Shown in pieces: positions 43,834 through 52,900 of a stretch of 64,000 nt of DNA. This DNA is from Bradyrhizobium ottawaense (lineage in GTDB: Bacteria; Pseudomonadota; Alphaproteobacteria; Rhizobiales; Xanthobacteraceae), in NCBI RefSeq assembly GCF_002278135.3, contig NZ_CP029425.2:2890001-2954000 (forward strand), written 5' to 3'. The notes beneath the pieces were generated by a model. The model did not search any database. It saw only the letters and a list, made by a program, of their open reading frames with translations, and was not told the DNA's origin. A program made the translations under genes and the position numbers. How positions within the stretch are numbered: the first letter of the stretch is position 1; every line of letters begins with the position of its first letter.

Positions 43834-45222
43834 CTATTGGGCGTGTTCGATCGCAATACTTGCGAGCGGCAAGCCCGTCGTCGCGCATTGTGCGCGTCTT
43901 GCCGTAAATTGAGACGGGCTCGCCTGATCGTGTGCGGCGATGCGCTGTAGCAGGGTCTGGACGAAGGGCGGTGCGATTCGCTTGTCGCGCCGGGCGGGAT
44001 TGAACTGGCTGCGCAGCCGCTCCGTGACGGCAGAGCCGAGCGCGGCGCTGGCGGCCCCTTTGACGATCTGGCCAACGCTCGGCTTGGCACGCGTCCCCTT
44101 CACGGTCGCGAGCAGCGAGACGTAAGGCCGGCGCGAGCCCGCTACGCTGGTCAGGACTTCGGCGACACGTTCGGCGGCTTTTCCGTCATTGAGATGGAAG
44201 AAGGCCTCGATATCGGCGGCGTGAACGCGGGCGAAGTCGAAAGTCTCGGTCTCGCGCTCGATGTGATCGATCGCGCCAAGCAGCTCGTCGAACGAAGCGA
44301 CCGGGCGACTCACGCGCGCGGGCAGTGCGGCATGGCCGGCGGTGACCGGCGTGTTCAAATATTCGAGCTGGAGCGGCAGCTTTCCGAGCAACACCGATTC
44401 GACGGCCGTTCCGCAATTGAGATGGATCACTGCGGCGGCGTTGCGGATGCGGTCGAGGACGCTGCCGGTGCCGTCGATCAGGACGTTGTCGTGGCGCGCG
44501 AGGGCGTTGCGATAGACGTCCTCGCTCTCGAAGGGGTGCGGCCGCACGAGAATGTTGCGGTCGGGCCGCGCCGCGGCGAGCCGGTCGATCTCGACGAGAT
44601 ATTTAGCGAAGACCTGCTTCAGGTCCGCGATGAAGCGATCGACATAGGCGCCATCCCAACCGGCCCGCACCATCGCCTCGCGCTCACCACCCGGCTTGCC
44701 TGTGAAGCGCGAATTGACCAGGGGAAAGTTGGCGTTGACGAGCAGATAGCCGCGCGGCTCGCCGTCGAGCAACGCGCGCCAACGTGGGGCTGCAAAGTCG
44801 AAGCGCGGACATCCGGTGAGGTGAAGCTGCTCCGGCTTCATGGTTCCGGCGGCCAGGAAGGCGTCGTGCAGCCGATTGCCCCAGAAGAAATAACCCGCCA
44901 GGATGTCGGCGTAGCCGCTGCCCTTGATGTGGGCGGCCATTGCGGGCGGCGAGTTGCCGCCCTTTTCTGCGAGCACGCCCCCTTCGGTATCGAGCACGTA
45001 CAGGGCGAGGCCCGCTCCAGCGAAGCTGCGCATCAAATCGAGATTGACGGGACGGGCGTAGTTGACGACGAGTGCGTCCAGCCCGAGCCGTGGGACATCG
45101 ACGGCCTGCTCGTACATCGGCACCAGCGCGACAGAGACGCCGCGCCGCGCGAGTTGATAACCAAGCATGACTGCCCCCGGCAGGTCACGCTTGGGGTGAT
45201 CGACCACCAGGCCTATGCGCAA
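43834..45222 (-). CDS. GT-B-like surface carbohydrate synthesis protein
   Basis: 462 residues. It opens RIGLVVDHPKRDLPGAVMLG and contains CPRFDFAAPRW, NILVRPHPFESEDVYRNAL, AAVIHLNCGTAVESVLLGKL and PLQLEYL, the pattern of the surface-carbohydrate biosynthesis family related to CDP-glycerol and capsule GT-B enzymes. The last 100 residues are Lys/Arg-rich and may contact the membrane. TTG at 45222 has GGGAG upstream. It lies directly before the KpsC/S-like gene, so the two may work together on one linkage or two successive ones. Confidence 0.82.
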   Translation of the reverse strand: MRIGLVVDHPKRDLPGAVMLGYQLARRGVSVALVPMYEQAVDVPRLGLDALVVNYARPVNLDLMRSFAGAGLALYVLDTEGGVLAEKGGNSPPAMAAHIKGSGYADILAGYFFWGNRLHDAFLAAGTMKPEQLHLTGCPRFDFAAPRWRALLDGEPRGYLLVNANFPLVNSRFTGKPGGEREAMVRAGWDGAYVDRFIADLKQVFAKYLVEIDRLAAARPDRNILVRPHPFESEDVYRNALARHDNVLIDGTGSVLDRIRNAAAVIHLNCGTAVESVLLGKLPLQLEYLNTPVTAGHAALPARVSRPVASFDELLGAIDHIERETETFDFARVHAADIEAFFHLNDGKAAERVAEVLTSVAGSRRPYVSLLATVKGTRAKPSVGQIVKGAASAALGSAVTERLRSQFNPARRDKRIAPPFVQTLLQRIAAHDQASPSQFTARRAQCATTGLPLASIAIEHAQ

Positions 45223-45247
45223 GATGTGAGCTCCCGGCAGGTCCGTG

Positions 45248-46180
45248 TCAGAGCCGCATCACGGTGCGCTCGAGGTCCGTCAGGGCACCGACCGCGCGGA
45301 AACGCGCCGGCGGTTCGGGAAAGATGCGCGGCTGCTGGATGTAGGTCGCCGTGTACAGCAGGCGGCTGTGATCCGACTGGATCCGGCTTCCCATGTGCAG
45401 GCAGCGTGCCGTGTTGACGATGAAGGACGACAGGCGGGGCGCGATCATTTCCTTGACCGCGTCGGGACCGGTCTTGGCGAACACCTGCGCATCGCTCATG
45501 TGGCTCTTGAGCGAGTTGCGGAACGCCTTCGACGGCCCGGCCGGAATGAAGGTGAACGGACCGTCGGCGGTGTTTTGCACATCGGTCAGGTAGATGAAGA
45601 GTTTGCAGACGCGTTTGTCGTCGTGGTCGAGATGCCACAGCTGGGAGAAGCTCAACGCCTGGTTCGGTGTCGGCTGCGACAACGTCAGCACCACGTCCGA
45701 CAATTGCGGCAGGTCGTGCATGAAGTCGCCGATGATGCGCAGAGCAGCCGGCTGCAGGGCGTAGCGCACGAACGGATGGTCGGTGGCAAAGGCGCCGTTG
45801 ACGAGATCCTCGTCGAGCAGGCTGACCCAGAACGATTTGTGCCCTTCCTTCTGCCGGCCGACCAGCTCCTGGAGGCGGTTCACCTTGCCGTCGGCGAACG
45901 ACGCGACGGCTTCCGCGAGGCCGCGATCGACGATCGCGGACACGTCGACGTAGCCGTCCTCGTCGAGCTTGCGGCTCGCTTCGGCCCATTCGGGCTTCGT
46001 CGGAAGCTGCTTCAGCAGCGCGACACGTTTGGCGCGGGCCGGCAATTGCAGGCTGGTCAGAGCCGCCTTCAGCACCCATCCGAGATCGGTGCGGTTGACG
46101 TGCCACAGCAGGCGGCGGAACTGGCTGATCTTCGCCTTCTTCGGGGCAGGCCGATCAGCCGTCGTGTCGACGGTTGTCAT
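45248..46180 (-). CDS. Fe(II)/2-oxoglutarate dioxygenase-like protein (phytanoyl-CoA dioxygenase type)
   Basis: 310 residues. The metal triad is suggested by WHLDHDDKRVCKLFIYLTDV (HxD) and, later, NTARCLHMGSRI (distal His) with an Arg that would hold 2-oxoglutarate. This arrangement fits the PhyH branch. In this place, beside a methyltransferase and flippase, it may hydroxylate or oxidise a sugar or lipid carrier, but no substrate can be named. The start ATG overlaps the upstream methyltransferase stop (ATGA) and has GGGAG before it. Confidence 0.75.
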   Translation of the reverse strand: MTTVDTTADRPAPKKAKISQFRRLLWHVNRTDLGWVLKAALTSLQLPARAKRVALLKQLPTKPEWAEASRKLDEDGYVDVSAIVDRGLAEAVASFADGKVNRLQELVGRQKEGHKSFWVSLLDEDLVNGAFATDHPFVRYALQPAALRIIGDFMHDLPQLSDVVLTLSQPTPNQALSFSQLWHLDHDDKRVCKLFIYLTDVQNTADGPFTFIPAGPSKAFRNSLKSHMSDAQVFAKTGPDAVKEMIAPRLSSFIVNTARCLHMGSRIQSDHSRLLYTATYIQQPRIFPEPPARFRAVGALTDLERTVMRL

Positions 46181-47067
46181 GTGGGCTCCCAGCAATACAA
46201 AAAACCATCATTGTGGATCGTCGGCGCGAACGGCATGCGTTCGCGCGCCAAGATGCGGACGCGGCCCTGTCGCTCGTAATCGTCGAGCGTCGAGAACAGC
46301 TGCGTTTGGTAGTCGACCGAGCGGATGTACAGGAAGCTGACGATATCTCGCGGGCTTGCGAGGTTCAGCAGCTCCGTCGTCGGCTCGATGTTGATGACGC
46401 GTTTCGGCCGTGCGGCAATGATGTTGTCCACCACCTTCCGCACGTCATAGGGAATTTGCTCGATGCAGAAATAGGTGAAAACGACCTGGTCCCTGATCGC
46501 CGCGTAGTTCGGGTCGTTGCCGTCGGTCAGGTCGATCCTGTCGAGCGATATCCGGTCCGACAGGCCATAATGCGCCGCGATCTCGCGGCCCGCGGCGATG
46601 CCGTTCGGCGCGATGTCGAACCCGCGCAGCCTCCAGTCGGGATGATTGAGGTGAAGCGACAGCAGGTTGATGCCGCAGCCCGCGCCGAGCTCGACGATCT
46701 CCGTGGCGCCGCCCGTGTGCCGCGCGAGCAGCTCGCCGAGGGCCCTGGCGCGATAGCGATAATAGTCGTCGGCCGCGACCCTGCAGATCTGGTTGTCGAC
46801 CTTGCGAAGACCCTGCGCGGGATTCTTCGGGATCAGGAATTCGCCGATGCCTGCGGCCTTCGTCCAGGCTTTTTCCGACAGCGTTCGCTGCCAATGCGAT
46901 AGATTGTACTCGGAATCAACGACGTCGGCCGTGCGTTTGACGCGGCGCATCGCGAAACGCCCGATGCTCCTTGCCGCATCCAGCGCATAAGTCGTCGCCT
47001 TGTCCGACAACGAGGCCGGAGCGAAACCTGAGATGGCGGCTTTCGTGTCTGTCGCGTGGATGTTCAT
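46177..47067 (-). CDS. Class I SAM-dependent methyltransferase
   Basis: 296 residues. Motif I is IVELGAGCGINLLSLHLNH, with LRGFDIAPNGIAAG and a later VFTYFCIEQIPYD (motif IV region). An N-terminal helical extension of about 115 residues precedes the methyltransferase domain. It is wedged between a flippase and a dioxygenase with overlaps, so it probably modifies the glycan being exported. Confidence 0.85.
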   Translation of the reverse strand: MNIHATDTKAAISGFAPASLSDKATTYALDAARSIGRFAMRRVKRTADVVDSEYNLSHWQRTLSEKAWTKAAGIGEFLIPKNPAQGLRKVDNQICRVAADDYYRYRARALGELLARHTGGATEIVELGAGCGINLLSLHLNHPDWRLRGFDIAPNGIAAGREIAAHYGLSDRISLDRIDLTDGNDPNYAAIRDQVVFTYFCIEQIPYDVRKVVDNIIAARPKRVINIEPTTELLNLASPRDIVSFLYIRSVDYQTQLFSTLDDYERQGRVRILARERMPFAPTIHNDGFLYCWEPT

Positions 47068-48591
47068 TCAACTGCTTTTGGATGTCAGTCCCATCAGCTG
47101 TCCGACGGCTGGAAATACAGTCCGGTGCCGCTTTTCAAGCACGAGGAAGTATTGGAGCGTCCAGGTAATCAGACAGAAAACCATGGAACCGAGCGCGAGC
47201 TTTAGCACGCTGTCGAACCGAATGTAACCTGCAATTGTTGCTAGAAAAATGCTTGCCAGGACAAGGATTGCGAACTGGGTTCCGATGACCTTCGCGAAGC
47301 GATTGCGATCGAGTTCGAGTGCACCGCGCAACTCTCCCAGCTGCAAGGGCAGGATGAGGATACTGCCGATGACCTGGCCGAGTATCAGGGCGCGTTCCGC
47401 GAACAGGTGCAACGTCGCGGCGGAGACCGCCGCCCAGATCAGAAGCTGAACGGCTATCAGCCTGTTGAGCCTGGACTGCACCTCCGGCCGCGTCAGGAAG
47501 ATCAGGCTGCCGATCGCCACATATTGGCTACAGATCGGAACCAGGAAGCTCAGGCCCATCCAGAACGCGTAAGGCGCAAGGAGGGGACCGATCCAGATAT
47601 TCATGATCTCCGGCGAGAGGATCGCGGTCGCGGCAAGCGGAGGCACCACGAACATCGGCATCATGACGAGGCCGAGGTCGCCGAGGCGCTGGAACGACGT
47701 CGCGCTGCCGCGCTCGTCGAGGCGGCTGGCAACGGGAAGCAAGGCGGATGTCAGAAGGCTGACGACGACTTTGGAAACCCGCGACAATCGCACCAACGCG
47801 TCGTAGGTGCCGACCGCCTTGGGCCCAAACAGCAATCCGATCAGGAACGGCTGAAGCGGTCCGGAAATGCCGCCCATCAGTTTGCCCTGCAGCAGCAGCA
47901 GACAGCGGTGCAGAATATCCTGCCGGATGTCCGGGGTCCATGGCAGCAATCGCACGTGCTTGTGCCGCAGGGCGACGAAGGCGGCAATTCCAATGACGAC
48001 AGCGCGGGCCACCAGCGTGGCGAGATAGATGTAGGCAACCACTTCAAAGCCTGCCGCCGCCCACGAGGCTGCGAATGTCAGGCCGACATAGGCCGCCGTT
48101 GACGTGACCTCCGCAACGCGGAGCAGATTGTAGCGCTCGAAGCCTTTGACGGTCCCTTCCCACACCAGTGCCGGAACGAAGATCAGATTCGCGAGGGCCG
48201 TGTAGTGCATGATCCGGGTGAACGTCTCCACATGGACGGCGTCAACCTTCATCACCATGACGAACAGCGGCGTCGCGAACCAAATGGCGGCGCTCAGGAT
48301 CAAGGTGAGAGCGATGGAGACCACCCCCAAGAACGCGATCTGGCGGCTGGCCTGCGTCCAATTGCGGTGCTCTCTCGCGCGCGCGACGACCTGGGTGGCG
48401 ACCTCGGACAGGCCGAGGTCGAGCACCGCCATCATGCCGCTGGGAAGCAGCAGCCGCGAGATGACGATGAGGCCGAACTCGGTCACCCCCCAGGTCCCGA
48501 TGATCAGTGGAATGACCGCAAGGCCCAGCAAGGCGGCCACGCCGAAGGCAAGCGCCGAAATCACCGTATTCTGGACCAGGCGCTTGATCAT
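47068..48591 (-). CDS. Polysaccharide flippase (Wzx-like), second copy
   Basis: 507 residues with about 14 hydrophobic segments. It opens MIKRLVQNTVISALAFGVAA and carries typical MOP-family stretches (GVTEFGLIVISRLLLP, LDLGLSEVATQVVARAREH, FLIGLLFGPKAVGTYDALVR). It lies within the nonulosonate and glycosyltransferase run, so it is the likely flippase for that glycan. The stop touches the start of the next gene. Confidence 0.9.
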   Translation of the reverse strand: MIKRLVQNTVISALAFGVAALLGLAVIPLIIGTWGVTEFGLIVISRLLLPSGMMAVLDLGLSEVATQVVARAREHRNWTQASRQIAFLGVVSIALTLILSAAIWFATPLFVMVMKVDAVHVETFTRIMHYTALANLIFVPALVWEGTVKGFERYNLLRVAEVTSTAAYVGLTFAASWAAAGFEVVAYIYLATLVARAVVIGIAAFVALRHKHVRLLPWTPDIRQDILHRCLLLLQGKLMGGISGPLQPFLIGLLFGPKAVGTYDALVRLSRVSKVVVSLLTSALLPVASRLDERGSATSFQRLGDLGLVMMPMFVVPPLAATAILSPEIMNIWIGPLLAPYAFWMGLSFLVPICSQYVAIGSLIFLTRPEVQSRLNRLIAVQLLIWAAVSAATLHLFAERALILGQVIGSILILPLQLGELRGALELDRNRFAKVIGTQFAILVLASIFLATIAGYIRFDSVLKLALGSMVFCLITWTLQYFLVLEKRHRTVFPAVGQLMGLTSKSS

Positions 48592-48601
48592 CGATGTTTC
48601 G

Positions 48602-49423
48602 CTACCAGGCGCTCAGACCGCCGTCGACGGCGATGTTCTGGCCAGTCACGTAGGACGCAGCATCCGACACCAGGAACAGCATCGTCCCCACCATCTCGTC
48701 CGCGCGAGCCATGCGGCCGAGCGGGATACGGGCCCCATAGCGCGCCTTGAAGGTGTCGTTCTGCCCGCTCTCCACCCCGCCCGGGGTGAGGGTGTTGACG
48801 CGAACGCCCTTCGCCGCCCAGTAGGTCGCCAGGTGCTTGGTCAGGCCGATGACGCCGGCCTTGGACGCGGTGTAGACCGCGGGCGTGTTGATGGCGCGGC
48901 CGAGATATTCGGAGCCTTCGTAGATGCGCTGGTCGGGCGCCATCAGGCCGTAGATCGAGGCGGTCTGCACGATGGCGCCGTAGCCACGCTCGGCCATTCG
49001 GCCGCCGAACACTTGCGCGACGTTGAACATGCCGTCGAGATTGACCGCCATGATCTCCCGCCAGGTGTCCAGCGAAAACTTCTCGACGGGTGCAAAGAAG
49101 GCATCGACGTCGCGGGTCTTGCTCGCGGCGTTGTTGAGCAGGATCGAGACCGGCCCGAGCTCCGCTTCGATCGCCTCGGCCGTGTTGCGGACGGAACTTG
49201 GCTCGGTAATGTCGCAGCCATAACCTTTGGCGCCCACGGCATGGCGCGAGGCGACGTCGGCTGCCGCAGCATCGGTCGCGGCCTGATCGAGATCGACGAT
49301 CGCGACGTTGGCGCCAAACTCGGCAAGGCCCTCGGCGAAGCGACGTCCAAGGATGCCGCATCCCCCGGTGACGACGGCGGTTCGGCCGGTCAGATCGAAC
49401 AGAGCCTTGAAGCTCGTGGTCAT
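48602..49423 (-). CDS. ptmA: SDR family oxidoreductase, PtmA-like
   Basis: 273 residues, classical SDR. The NAD site is AVVTGGCGILGRRFAEGLAE, followed by LLNNAASK, the catalytic TASIYGLM and YTASKAGVIGLTKHLA (Tyr and Lys), and the C-terminal SYVTGQNIAVDGGLSAW. It matches the flagellin-modification protein PtmA type, which travels with ptmB/ptmE/ptmF in Campylobacter-like loci. The reaction of PtmA is not settled. ATG at 49423 has GAGGAG upstream; earlier in-frame starts lie within the upstream gene. Confidence 0.88.
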   Translation of the reverse strand: MTTSFKALFDLTGRTAVVTGGCGILGRRFAEGLAEFGANVAIVDLDQAATDAAAADVASRHAVGAKGYGCDITEPSSVRNTAEAIEAELGPVSILLNNAASKTRDVDAFFAPVEKFSLDTWREIMAVNLDGMFNVAQVFGGRMAERGYGAIVQTASIYGLMAPDQRIYEGSEYLGRAINTPAVYTASKAGVIGLTKHLATYWAAKGVRVNTLTPGGVESGQNDTFKARYGARIPLGRMARADEMVGTMLFLVSDAASYVTGQNIAVDGGLSAW

Positions 49424-49436
49424 CGCTTGAGGCTCC

Positions 49437-50138
49437 TCAGGCCGGCCGTCGTTGGCGCAGCAGCAGTTCCACCAGGACAAAATCGAGATCGGAATCGATG
49501 TCGATCGAGCGTTCTTCCGGCATTTCGAACAGGCGGGTATCCGGATAGAACACCGCAGGGTGCTCCAGGAACGACGCGACGCGCCAGACATAGATCGATG
49601 CGTTCATGTCGAAGCAGCGCGGCGCATCCTGCCGGCGCGTGATCGGAGGATCGGCGGTCTTGGAGAGGCCGACGCTGCCATCGGTGCGCTGCTCGACCAG
49701 GTTGAAATAGGGCGAGCGTCGCGCCGGTGCGCCGGTAATGACATTGCGTGTGCCGCTCTCGCGCAGCAGCGCGACTGCACCGGTGATGTCGGAGGCCAGC
49801 CTGAGCGGCGAGGTGACGTCGAGATCGACGAAGATCTCCGGCGTCCGGCCCGTTTGCGCGATGGCCTGCTCGAGACAGTGGCGGATCGCCGGCAGCTTCG
49901 GTGCGGTATCGGTCGCCATCTCGTCCGGACGTTTGACCGCGATGTCGGCGCCGGCCTTCAGGGCAGCCTCGAGTAGCGCGTCCGAATCGCTGCTGAAGGC
50001 GATCGCATCGAACAGGCCGGTCTCGCGCGCCTGCGCGATGCTCCAGGCGAGCACGGGCCTGCCCAGGAGATCGCGCGCATTCTTGCCGACGACCCCTTTC
50101 GAGCCGCCCCGCGCGCAGATGGTGCAGAGGGCGCTCAT
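49437..50138 (-). CDS. legF: CMP-nonulosonate synthetase (NeuA/LegF/PtmB-like)
   Basis: 233 residues. The CMP-sialate synthetase motifs are present: TICARGGSKGVVGKNARDL (nucleotide site), FSSDSDALLEAALKAGA, KRPDEMATDTAPK and FVDLDVTSPLR (metal Asp). It should activate the nonulosonic acid to its CMP form. The ATG overlaps the stop of the upstream oxidoreductase (ATGA). Specificity between legionaminic, sialic and pseudaminic acids is inferred from the neighbours only. Confidence 0.92.
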   Translation of the reverse strand: MSALCTICARGGSKGVVGKNARDLLGRPVLAWSIAQARETGLFDAIAFSSDSDALLEAALKAGADIAVKRPDEMATDTAPKLPAIRHCLEQAIAQTGRTPEIFVDLDVTSPLRLASDITGAVALLRESGTRNVITGAPARRSPYFNLVEQRTDGSVGLSKTADPPITRRQDAPRCFDMNASIYVWRVASFLEHPAVFYPDTRLFEMPEERSIDIDSDLDFVLVELLLRQRRPA

Positions 50139-51043
50139 GGCGATATCCAGGTCTTGGTGCGCAGAGCACGCTCGCTGGCGTCGATCAGATGCACGACCCC
50201 GAGCGCCTCGGGCAGCGAGCAAGCCGGGCTCGCGCCACGCATCGCCGCGACATGCATGTCGCGATAGCTCTGGTCGCGGTCGCTTGCGATCTCCGTTGCC
50301 TTGCCGTTGATAGCAAGGCGGCTGCCGACGAGGTCGGCTTCGATGGTGTCGTCGTCGACATTGACGCGAATGCGGCGGATGCCCTGCCGATCGAGATAGT
50401 CCATGTGGACGTGGACCGATGGCGCCCGCTGCATATCGAGCAGCAGGTCGAGGTGGTCGTCGACGTCGATGTCGCGCGCGCCTGACGCGCCACCAAGCGC
50501 TGCGACGCGATGCCACGGGCCGAACAGCCACAAGAGATAGTCCAGTTCGTGGCTGAGATCCCGCAACACGCCGCCTCCGGCGTCGGCCGTGGCGGATGCG
50601 GTCGCACGGTGATCGCGGCCGGGCCGCCAGTCCCTGATGTCCTGGCCGACATAGGCGGCGACCGTGATCACGTCGCGGCCGCTTAATGTCTCGGCAAGCG
50701 CCGTCATGACCGGGTGGAAGCGCAGATTGTATCCAACGCTGACACGGGCAAACGGATATTTCGGGGGTGCTGCCGGTGTTGCGAAGAGCGGCTTTTCGAC
50801 AAGCACGTTGCCGTGGAAGCCGGCCTGCGCGAGCTCATTCAGATTGTCCGCATGGCGCGCGGTCTCGGTGGCGATCACCACGTAGTCCGGATGCGCGCCC
50901 GCGACGGCCTGCGCGATCGATCCGTAGTCGCCGCCTTCGCGGCGGCTGACGGTCGCGACCCCTAGGCCAAGTTCGCGCAGGATGCGCGCATGCCTTGTGC
51001 CGATCGAGCCGAGGCCAACCACGACGGCTTTTGTGGGGGTCAC
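50135..51043 (-). CDS. ptmF: Gfo/Idh/MocA-family oxidoreductase (PtmF-like)
   Basis: 302 residues. The Rossmann motif TKAVVVGLGSIGTRHARIL is at the N-terminus, then YVVIATETARHADNL and LVEKPLF, the family signature (EKP). A C-terminal alpha/beta domain includes VLRDLSHELDYLLWLFG. Its place between ptmE and legF matches the PtmF position. GTG at 51043 overlaps the ptmE stop (GTGA). The substrate is not known; a role in supplying the sugar precursor has been suggested for homologues. Confidence 0.85.
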   Translation of the reverse strand: MTPTKAVVVGLGSIGTRHARILRELGLGVATVSRREGGDYGSIAQAVAGAHPDYVVIATETARHADNLNELAQAGFHGNVLVEKPLFATPAAPPKYPFARVSVGYNLRFHPVMTALAETLSGRDVITVAAYVGQDIRDWRPGRDHRATASATADAGGGVLRDLSHELDYLLWLFGPWHRVAALGGASGARDIDVDDHLDLLLDMQRAPSVHVHMDYLDRQGIRRIRVNVDDDTIEADLVGSRLAINGKATEIASDRDQSYRDMHVAAMRGASPACSLPEALGVVHLIDASERALRTKTWISP

Positions 51044-52089
51044 GGGAAGACCTCGTGAAACTCCGCATGGGCCTGCTCGAAATCCTCCAGGCGGCCGATA
51101 TCGAGCCAGTATTCGCGAATGGGATAGACCGCGACCCGTCCCTTGCCCGCGATCACGCGCTCCAGCACGGTCGGCATGTCGATGCTGATGCCGGGCTTGA
51201 CATGGCTGAACACGGACTGGCCGATCACATAGATGCCGGCACTGACGAACCAACTCTCAGTCGGCTTCTCGCGGATGGCATCGAGAAAACCGTCCGACGT
51301 GGAAACCACGCCATAAGGTACGTGCACCTTGTGCTCGCGCACGGCCATCGTCGCTTCCGCCGGCGTTCCGTTGTGGAAGTCGAGAAGGGCCCCGTAGTTG
51401 ATCGTGGTGAGGATGTCGCCGTTGGTGACGATCATGGGCAGAGCCGGCGGCGTCTTGAAGAGGCCGAGCGCGCCTGCAGTCCCCAGGCGTTCCGTTTCGT
51501 GGACGTACTGGATCGTGGCGCCGAAGGCGGCGCCATCGCCAAAATAGTCCTTGATCGTCTGGGCCTTGTAGTTGACCGAAATGAAGATGTTGCCAAAGCC
51601 CTGCTGCACGACGTTGCGCACGATCGTCTCGAGCAGCGGCCGGCCGCCGACATTGAGCATCGGCTTCGGCAGGTCGCGCGTCAGCGCGCCCAGGCGTTCG
51701 CCGAGGCCGCCCGCCATGATCAGGACAGGGTTCGGATAGTGAGCCGGTTCGAGCAGCTCATCGAGCGTCTCGACCACGACCAGATGGCCGCCCTCGTCGA
51801 CAAGCGGAAGCTGCTTGATCGACTTCTGCCGCATCAGCTGCAGGCGATCCTCGCGCGGCAGCGTCGCTGGAGCCGACACCGGCGCGCGGTTCATGATGTC
51901 GGTCGCAAGCCCGGTGAGCGGGATGCCGCGCAGCAGGCCGCGCCTCACGTCACCGTCGGTGACCACGCCAAGCAGGCGGTTCTGGTCGTCGAGCACGAGC
52001 GCAATCTGAATGCTTCCGCTCTCGATGGCAGCAATGGCCTCGCCCACACTCGCCTGTGTTCCAACGACGGCCTTACGCCAGGATTTCAT
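51040..52089 (-). CDS. ptmE: PtmE-like nucleotidyltransferase with N-terminal CBS pair
   Basis: 349 residues. The N-terminal 110 or so residues are two CBS motifs (LVLDDQNRLLGVVTDGDVRR and IKQLPLVDEGGHLVVVET). The C-terminal half is a sugar-1-phosphate nucleotidyltransferase (NPVLIMAGGLGERLGALT, RDLPKPMLNVGGRPLLET, IVTNGDILTTINY, SAGIYVIG and EYWLDIGRLEDFEQA). In Campylobacter the same domain pair is PtmE, which makes GDP-linked glucosamine for legionaminic acid. The CBS pair would let nucleotides regulate it. Presence of this gene is the main sign that the pathway here uses GDP- rather than UDP-linked intermediates. Confidence 0.92.
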   Translation of the reverse strand: MKSWRKAVVGTQASVGEAIAAIESGSIQIALVLDDQNRLLGVVTDGDVRRGLLRGIPLTGLATDIMNRAPVSAPATLPREDRLQLMRQKSIKQLPLVDEGGHLVVVETLDELLEPAHYPNPVLIMAGGLGERLGALTRDLPKPMLNVGGRPLLETIVRNVVQQGFGNIFISVNYKAQTIKDYFGDGAAFGATIQYVHETERLGTAGALGLFKTPPALPMIVTNGDILTTINYGALLDFHNGTPAEATMAVREHKVHVPYGVVSTSDGFLDAIREKPTESWFVSAGIYVIGQSVFSHVKPGISIDMPTVLERVIAGKGRVAVYPIREYWLDIGRLEDFEQAHAEFHEVFP

Positions 52090-52288
52090 GGCAATCTGCC
52101 TCGTATACGCCAGATATTGGGGGGGCGGCCCACGGCTGAGCCTGCTATATCGCGGCTGCGAGAGGCGGCGTCAACCCCAACGACATCCCCTGAACCGCCC
52201 TGTTAACCCAAGCATTTCGCGGCCCGAATCAACGGTTTGAAGACCCGGGGTACCCCCGGTAAGATTGGCCCCGCGCAAGGGAATCGGG
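52090..52288. promoter_or_regulatory. Divergent region between ptmE and neuD-like gene
   Basis: 199 bases between divergent starts. Since legI ends tail-to-tail with the neuD-like gene, this region probably carries a promoter for ptmE and its downstream genes as well as one for neuD. No boxes can be placed confidently. Confidence 0.4.
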
Positions 52289-52900
52289 ATGGACGATCTC
52301 ATCATCATCGGCGGCGGCGAGCATGCTGTCATGGTCTACGAGGCGGCGCTGCTGTCCGGCCAGTTCAAGGTCGTCGGCTTCCTCGATCGGCAGCCCGGTA
52401 CGCTCGCCGACGTCAGCTATCTCGGAACCGACGAGGCCGCGCCAGAGTATCCGGATGCCGCCTTCGTGTTGGGAATCGGATCGATGCAGGCGGGGCCCGC
52501 ACGCCGGCAGATGATCGGCCGCATGCAGGTCAAGCGCTGGGCGTCCGTGATCCATCCGCGCGCGATCGTCTCGCCGTCAGCCACGATCGGCGCAGGCACG
52601 GTCATCATGCCGGGCGCGATCGTCAATGCGCGAAGCCGGATCGGCGATCACTGCATCATCAATTCCGCTGTCGTCGTCGAGCATGACGTGCGGATCGGCG
52701 ATTGCACGCATCTGTCGCCGGGAACCGTGGTCGGCGGAGGCGCGAAGATCGGAGAGAACTGCTTCGTTGGTCTCGGCAGCCGGGTCAGGGACCACATCGC
52801 GATCGGCAACGACACGCTGGTCGCGATGGGATCGGTTGTCACGGGTCCATGCCCGCCAGGGTCCGTCCTTCGCGGCGTTCCGGCAAAGCCGCAAGGTTAA
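52289..52900 (+). CDS. neuD: NeuD/LegH-like sugar acetyltransferase (hexapeptide repeat)
   Basis: 203 residues. A small Rossmann-like domain comes first ([28 protein letters not shown]), then a left-handed beta-helix of hexapeptide repeats ([40 protein letters not shown]) ending [11 protein letters not shown]. This is the NeuD/PglD architecture. It may N-acetylate the 4-amino sugar, as LegH/PglD do, or O-acetylate the final acid, as NeuD does. ATG at 52289 has AAGGGA upstream. It is the only plus-strand gene in the nonulosonate cluster, and its stop overlaps the legI stop by four bases. Confidence 0.9.
   Translation: MDDLIIIGGGEHAVMVYEAALLSGQFKVVGFLDRQPGTLADVSYLGTDEAAPEYPDAAFVLGIGSMQAGPARRQMIGRMQVKRWASVIHPRAIVSPSATIGAGTVIMPGAIVNARSRIGDHCIINSAVVVEHDVRIGDCTHLSPGTVVGGGAKIGENCFVGLGSRVRDHIAIGNDTLVAMGSVVTGPCPPGSVLRGVPAKPQG

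Noticed and set aside
43830..44090. Longer N-terminus (87 extra codons) for the KpsC/S-like gene
   Set aside because: The extension lies inside the previous gene, is Arg/Ser/Pro-rich, and the family-like sequence starts at the ATG at 43829.
48209..49642. Long plus-strand frame opposite the second flippase and PtmA-like gene
   Set aside because: No conserved motif. Both minus-strand genes beneath it have complete family signatures.
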